Part shown: positions 56,764 through 64,000 of the stretch, piece after piece
Layout of the letters: every line of letters begins with the position of its first letter
Numbering within the stretch: the stretch's first letter is position 1
Source of the DNA: Aeromonas aquatica
Lineage (GTDB): Bacteria > Pseudomonadota > Gammaproteobacteria > Enterobacterales > Aeromonadaceae
Length of the DNA stretch: 64,000 nt
NCBI RefSeq assembly: GCF_000764655.1
Contig: NZ_JRGL01000162.1
Coordinates: forward strand, 1 to 64,000
Direction of reading: 5' to 3'
The notes under the pieces: generated by a model
What the model was told of the DNA's origin: nothing
The model's input: only the letters and a program-made list of their open reading frames with translations
Database searches by the model: none
Program-made: the position numbers and the translations under genes

Positions 56764-57431
56764 TTGATGATGCGCGGGCTCTTGCCGTTGTCACCGAGCT
56801 TCTGGCGCAGGCGACTGATCTGCACGTCGATGCCGCGCTCCATCGGCAGGCTCTCGCGGCCACGGGTGGCATCCGAGATGGTGTCTCTGTCCAGCACCAC
56901 GCCGGGCTGCTGCAGGAACATGCCGAGCAGCAGGGCATCGCTGCCGGAGAGATCCAGCAGGCTGCCGTCGTCGTGGGTCAGCTGATGGCTCAGGGTGTCC
57001 AGGGTCCAGTCGGCGAAGCGCAGGCGACGGCTCGGCTCCTTCTCTTTTTCCGGCTGGCGGAATTCGGCCCGGCGCAGCAGCGCCTTGATGCGGGCCTGCA
57101 GCTCGCGCGGGCTGAACGGCTTGGCGATGTAGTCATCGGCGCCGAGTTCGAGGCCGATCACCCGATCCGCCTCATCGGAGGCGGCGGTCAGCATGATGAT
57201 GGGCACCTGAGAGTCGCGACGGATCTGCTGGCAGAGGGTAAAGCCGTCGTCGCCGGGCATCATGATGTCCAGAATGATCAGGTCCGGGCTGTGCTGGGCG
57301 AGTTGCTGACGCATCTCGTCGCCCCCTGCCGCCGTCAATACCTGAAAGCCGGCCCGGCTCAGGTATTCATTGAGCAGCTCGCGGATCTCTTGGTCGTCGT
57401 CGACGATCAGCAATTGTTTGCTCGTTGACAT
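56709..57431 (-). CDS. OmpR-family response regulator
   Basis: A 240-residue regulator: receiver domain with LIVDDDQ acidic pocket, phospho-acceptor Asp in LIILDIMMPG, Thr in IIMLTAA and Lys in YIAKPFS; C-terminal winged helix (about 135-235) ending IKTIRGSGYMLI. First gene of the operon with the kinase and binding protein. The Met at 57431 gives the family N-terminus; upstream in-frame starts add a His-rich or unrelated run. Confidence 0.92.
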   Translation of the reverse strand: MSTSKQLLIVDDDQEIRELLNEYLSRAGFQVLTAAGGDEMRQQLAQHSPDLIILDIMMPGDDGFTLCQQIRRDSQVPIIMLTAASDEADRVIGLELGADDYIAKPFSPRELQARIKALLRRAEFRQPEKEKEPSRRLRFADWTLDTLSHQLTHDDGSLLDLSGSDALLLGMFLQQPGVVLDRDTISDATRGRESLPMERGIDVQISRLRQKLGDNGKSPRIIKTIRGSGYMLIAEVHEIP

Positions 57432-57553
57432 ATGTATGTGCATCCACCCATTTTTTTGTGCAGATTGAACCTGTCGAGGGGGCAAAAAGCAAGCAAGCCC
57501 CCCTCCTAATGTGAGGTTATGGGCAATATAGCCCCAGATCCGGGGTTGAGAAG

Positions 57554-57581
57554 AAAAAAGGCCGACCCAAACGGGGCGGCC
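57554..57581 (-). terminator. Terminator after fadBA
   Basis: On the minus strand GGCCGCCCCGTTTGGGTCGGCC folds with an internal mismatch and is followed by TTTTTTCTTCTC. It lies 170 bases after the fadA stop. Two further GC-rich hairpins without U-tracts fall between (about 57644-57662 and 57677-57708). Confidence 0.75.
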
Positions 57582-57751
57582 AACACGCAGATTCCGACGG
57601 TAAGAGATCACCCCGTGTGGCGATCTCCACAGACTCGATGACGGGTCGGTCAGGCCGACCCCACAGCAGACAATTCGGTATCGCCCTCACCCACGAGTGC
57701 GGGCGATACCCTGATCTAGCCGAGATGGCCGGATCAGCGACGTTCAGTTCA

Positions 57752-58936
<1,185 letters not shown>

Positions 58937-61084
58937 TCAGTAGAAGGTTTTGCCCTGGGCGGCCATTGCACGCAGCTTGTCGCTGACGCGGTAGAGCGGG
59001 CCCAGATCGGCATACTGGTCGGCCATGGCCACGTAACGATCCAGACCTATGGTGTCCAGATAGCGGAACACGCCACCACGGAAGGGAGGGAAGCCCAGCC
59101 CATAGACCAGCGCGATGTCCGCTTCCGCCGGGGTGGCGACTATGCCTTCCTCCAGGCAGAGCACCACTTCGTTGATCATGGGGATCATCATGCGGGCGAT
59201 GATGGCGTCCTTGTCGTAATCCTGTTTCGGCTTGGCAATGGGGGCCAGCAGCTCGTAAGCGGCCACATCGGCCACCTTCTTCGGCTTGCCCTTCTTGTCC
59301 TGCTCGTAGGCGTAGAAGCCCTTGCCATTCTTCTGACCGAAGCGGCTGGCGTCATACATCACATCGATGGCGGTGCGGCTGGTCTTGCTCATGCGCGCCG
59401 GGAAACCCTGCGCCATGACGTCACCGGCATGGTGACCGGTGTCGATGCCGACCACGTCCAGCAGGTAGGCTGGGCCCATGGGCCAGCCGAACTCTTTCTC
59501 CATCACCTTGTCGACCGCGGCGAAGTCGGCGCCATCGGCGACCAGCTGGTTGAAGCCGAAGAAGTAGGGGAACAGCACGCGGTTGACGAAGAAGCCCGGG
59601 CAGTCGTTGACCACCACCGGGGACTTGCCCATGGCGGCGGCATAGGCCACCACGCGGTTGATGGTGTCGTCCGACGTCTGCTCGCCGCGGATGATCTCCA
59701 CCAGGGGCATGCGGTGCACCGGGTTGAAGAAGTGCATGCCGCAGAAATTCTGCGGGCGCTTCAGCCCCTTGGCCAGCAGGGAGATGGGAATGGTGGAGGT
59801 GTTGCTGGCGAGCACGGCGTCGTCGCCGATAACGGCTTCCACTTCACCCAGCACGGCGGCCTTCACCTTGGGATTCTCGACTACGGCTTCGACCACCAGA
59901 TCCACGTGCTTGACGCTGTCATAGCTGAGGGTCGGGGTGATGGCGGAGAGCACCTGGCCCATCTTGATGCCGTCGATGCGGCCCTTCTCGAGCTGGCCGT
60001 TGAGCAGCTTGGTGGCTTCGCCCATGCCAAGCGCCAGCGCCTTCTCGTTGATGTCCTTCATCACCGCCGGAATGCCCTTGCTGGCGGACTGGTAGGCGAT
60101 GCCGCCCCCCATGATGCCGGCACCCAGTACGGCGGCGTGGCTGGTGGCCTTGGCTGCCTGCTTGGCCGCCTTCTTGGCCAGCGCCTTGATGTGCTGATCG
60201 TTCAGGAAGATGCCGACCAGCGCCTTGGCCACGTCGGTCTTGGCCAGCTTGATGAAGCCTTGCGCCTCGACGTTGAGCGCCTCGTCGCGGCTCATGCCGG
60301 CGGCGGCCTCGACGGTTTTGACTGCTGTCATGGGCGCCGGATAGTGCTTGCCCGCTACGGCGGCAACCATGCCGGCAGCTGTGGTGAAGCTCATCATGGC
60401 TTCCAGCTTGGAGAGGCGCAGTGGGGCCTTCTTGGCGGCGCGACGGCCCTGCCAGTCCAGCTTGCCGGCGATGGCGTCTCTCATCATCTGCAGGGCGGCG
60501 CTCTGCAGCGCTGCGGGGGCGACCACGGCGTCGATGGCACCTACCTTGAGGGCGTCATCGGCACGGTAATCCTTGCCTGTGGTGATCCACTCCAGGGCGT
60601 TGTCGGCGCCGATAAGGCGCGGCAGACGGACTGTGCCGCCAAAGCCCGGCATGATGCCGAGTTTGGTCTCGGGCAGGCCGATCCTGGCAGTGGTGTCAGC
60701 CAGACGGAAATCGGTGGAGAGTATGGTCTCGCAGCCGCCGCCCAGGGCGTGGCCCTTGATGGCGGACAGGGTCGGCACCGGCAGATCTTCGATGGCGCTG
60801 AAGATGTCGTTGGCTTTCTTCAGCCAGCCGAGCAGCTCTTCTTGCGGCAGATCGAACAGTTCCAGGAATTCGGTGATGTCGGCGCCGACGATAAAGGCGT
60901 CTTTGCCGGAGGTGAGGATCAGACCCTTCAAATCGGCTTGTTGCTGTAATGTGGCGATCGCTTCGCTCAGCGAGAGCAGGGTAGCGCGATCCAGCTTGTT
61001 GACTGAACCCGGGGCATCAAACCTCAGCTCGGCAATGCCGTGTTCGAGGTAGCTGACCGACAGGGTTTCGCCTTGGTAGATCAT
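58937..61084 (-). CDS. fadB: Fatty acid oxidation complex alpha subunit FadB
   Basis: A 715-residue fusion: N-terminal enoyl-CoA hydratase/isomerase ([38 protein letters not shown]) and C-terminal 3-hydroxyacyl-CoA dehydrogenase (NAD motif [29 protein letters not shown]). It catalyses hydration and oxidation in aerobic beta-oxidation and binds FadA. Length matches the family (about 715-730). AAGGAGACACTCTC precedes the ATG. First gene of fadBA. Confidence 0.97.
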   Translation of the reverse strand: MIYQGETLSVSYLEHGIAELRFDAPGSVNKLDRATLLSLSEAIATLQQQADLKGLILTSGKDAFIVGADITEFLELFDLPQEELLGWLKKANDIFSAIEDLPVPTLSAIKGHALGGGCETILSTDFRLADTTARIGLPETKLGIMPGFGGTVRLPRLIGADNALEWITTGKDYRADDALKVGAIDAVVAPAALQSAALQMMRDAIAGKLDWQGRRAAKKAPLRLSKLEAMMSFTTAAGMVAAVAGKHYPAPMTAVKTVEAAAGMSRDEALNVEAQGFIKLAKTDVAKALVGIFLNDQHIKALAKKAAKQAAKATSHAAVLGAGIMGGGIAYQSASKGIPAVMKDINEKALALGMGEATKLLNGQLEKGRIDGIKMGQVLSAITPTLSYDSVKHVDLVVEAVVENPKVKAAVLGEVEAVIGDDAVLASNTSTIPISLLAKGLKRPQNFCGMHFFNPVHRMPLVEIIRGEQTSDDTINRVVAYAAAMGKSPVVVNDCPGFFVNRVLFPYFFGFNQLVADGADFAAVDKVMEKEFGWPMGPAYLLDVVGIDTGHHAGDVMAQGFPARMSKTSRTAIDVMYDASRFGQKNGKGFYAYEQDKKGKPKKVADVAAYELLAPIAKPKQDYDKDAIIARMMIPMINEVVLCLEEGIVATPAEADIALVYGLGFPPFRGGVFRYLDTIGLDRYVAMADQYADLGPLYRVSDKLRAMAAQGKTFY

Positions 61085-61191
61085 GAGAGTGTCTCCTTGT
61101 TCCCACGCGGTGGGGGGCTTTGCTCCTTTCTCCCCAGCAGGGGGCGAGGCTCACTATTGATCCAAAATAAGACAATTTCAACACCTATTTA

Positions 61192-61203
61192 AAACAATTG
61201 TTT
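61192..61203. promoter_or_regulatory. Palindrome AAACAATTGTTT upstream of fadB
   Basis: Perfect 12-bp palindrome about 108 bases before the fadB start in an AT-rich stretch. It could be an operator for a fatty-acid regulator, but it does not match the FadR consensus well. Symmetry and position are the only support. Confidence 0.35.
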
Positions 61204-61242
61204 AACAGATCTCGAGTAAAAACTCGTTCTGGGTGATGAGAC

Positions 61243-61274
61243 AGAATAAAGGCGCCAGGAGGCGCCTTTATTCT
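61243..61274 (-). terminator. Terminator after acetoacetyl-CoA synthetase gene
   Basis: 14-bp perfect stem AGAATAAAGGCGCC / GGCGCCTTTATTCT with loop AGGA; on the minus strand it ends in TTTATTCT, 12 bases after the stop. Confidence 0.85.
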
Positions 61275-61285
61275 GCTGATCCGGC

Positions 61286-63223
<1,938 letters not shown>

Positions 63224-63412
63224 GAATTGTTCCTGACTGCTTATATCTGCTGGCAGTGTATTGAATTGTTCTTTATTTGTTAATGGTTGGTTTTTGTTTC
63301 ATAACAAAATCCTTGTAACCTATGCGTTACCTCACGAAGCGACAGCTTGACGGTTCGAGCCAGAATTCGCTTGATGTTATGCTGAAGCCACATTTGCCCG
63401 GAGCAGGACGCC

Positions 63413-64000
63413 ATGAGCAGTTACAGTCAACTTTTTGCCCAGCACCTCGACACCCTGCAGCAACGCACCCGCGACATACTGCAACAGCAGGGGCTCGGCG
63501 GCCTGGCCATTCATTCGGGCCAGACCCACCGCATCTTCCTCGACGATCAGGACTACCCCTTCAAGGTCAATCCGCACTTCAAGGCCTGGTTGCCCCTGCT
63601 GGACAACCCCCACTGCTGGTTGCTGGTGGACGGGGTGAGCAAGCCGGTGCTGCTGTTCTACCGGCCGGTGGATTTCTGGCACAAGGTCGCGGACCTGCCC
63701 AATGCTTTCTGGGTCGATTTCTTCGACATCCGCTTCCTGACGAGGCCGGAGCAGGTGGCGGATCACCTGCCCGCCGACAAGCAGGAGTGGGCCTATCTGG
63801 GGGGCCATCTCGAGGTGGGCGAACTGTTGGGGCTGGGTCAACCCAACCCGGAGGCGGTGCTCAACTACCTGCATTACCACCGTGCCTACAAGACCGCTTA
63901 TGAGCTCGAATGCCTGCGGGAAGCAAACCGCATCGGCGTGCGTGGTCACATCGCGGCCAAAGACGCCTTCATGGCGGGGGCGAGCGAGTTCGAGATCAAC
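63413..64000 (+). CDS. pepQ: Xaa-Pro dipeptidase PepQ (3' end outside window)
   Basis: First 196 codons of a prolidase. The N-terminal creatinase-like domain reads [20 protein letters not shown] (20 residues), then [20 protein letters not shown] as in PepQ, and the frame enters the catalytic M24 domain at [22 protein letters not shown], quoted in part. The metal ligands lie beyond the window. PepQ splits Xaa-Pro dipeptides. GGAGCAGGACGCC precedes the ATG. In E. coli pepQ is divergent from fadBA; here the synthetase gene lies between. Confidence 0.93.
   Translation, partial: MSSYSQLFAQHLDTLQQRTRDILQQQGLGGLAIHSGQTHRIFLDDQDYPFKVNPHFKAWLPLLDNPHCWLLVDGVSKPVLLFYRPVDFWHKVADLPNAFWVDFFDIRFLTRPEQVADHLPADKQEWAYLGGHLEVGELLGLGQPNPEAVLNYLHYHRAYKTAYELECLREANRIGVRGHIAAKDAFMAGASEFEIN

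Overview
The window looks like a chromosomal segment of a gammaproteobacterium, most likely Aeromonas. Coding DNA is GC-rich, the gene neighbourhoods are classic gammaproteobacterial ones (ubiB-tatABC-tatD, rhlB-gppA facing trxA-rho, ubiD-fre, glpEG, glyQS, fadBA with pepQ nearby), and there is a Pla-1/cef-type lipoprotein lipase of the kind known from Aeromonas and Vibrio. The genus is inferred from these traits. No rRNA, tRNA, CRISPR array, transposase or integrase was recognised.

Layout. 1-5 kb: the 3' end of ubiB, tatABC, tatD and hemB. 5-11 kb: oligopeptidase A, a GAF-PAS-PAS-GGDEF-EAL protein and rsmJ. 11-16 kb: rhlB-gppA-rof on the minus strand and trxA-rho on the plus strand, so the termination factor Rho lies close to a gene for its inhibitor Rof. 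16-24 kb: a secreted protein of unknown function, ubiD, fre, ubiK, a large surface lipase, glpEG and a LysE-type exporter. 24-30 kb: an AraC regulator and a complete livKHMGF branched-chain amino-acid ABC transporter. 30-38 kb: a PurR/RbsR-like regulator, then an NO-detoxification cluster (norR divergent from norVW, followed by a DUF1971 gene and a NapH-like polyferredoxin), with a sigma-54 promoter and three NorR-type sites between norR and norV. 38-44 kb: tnaC-tnaA, a small histidine-rich membrane protein, a TnaB/Mtr-like permease, a DM13 protein, a DMT exporter and a lipoprotein. 44-46 kb: an AT-rich two-gene island that reads as a Kiwa (KwaA-KwaB) anti-phage system. 46-50 kb: glyQS and tag, with a decayed partial copy of tag. 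50-51.5 kb: four tandem paralogues of a small secreted Arg/Asp/Gln-rich protein. 51.5-57.5 kb: an OmpA-like lipoprotein, a RidA-like protein, tusA, a small membrane protein and an operon of response regulator, histidine kinase and solute-binding protein. 57.7-64 kb: fadBA, acetoacetyl-CoA synthetase and the start of pepQ.

The most unusual signal is a recurrent type of short tandem duplication at translation-initiation regions. (1) Upstream of tusA there are five 110-bp copies of the tusA start region. Each is an intact 36-codon mini-TusA that keeps the CPEP active-site motif, and its stop codon overlaps the next start by one base, leading into full-length tusA. (2) Between the response regulator and histidine kinase, a 77-bp duplication makes a 26-codon mini-ORF fused in the same stop/start-overlap style. 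(3) Upstream of tatA, a 72-bp unit carrying the ribosome-binding site is repeated three times before the real start. Together with the four tandem secreted paralogues and the tag remnant, this suggests a genome in which local tandem duplication has repeatedly remodelled gene starts. The tusA array may be a system of translationally coupled leader peptides.
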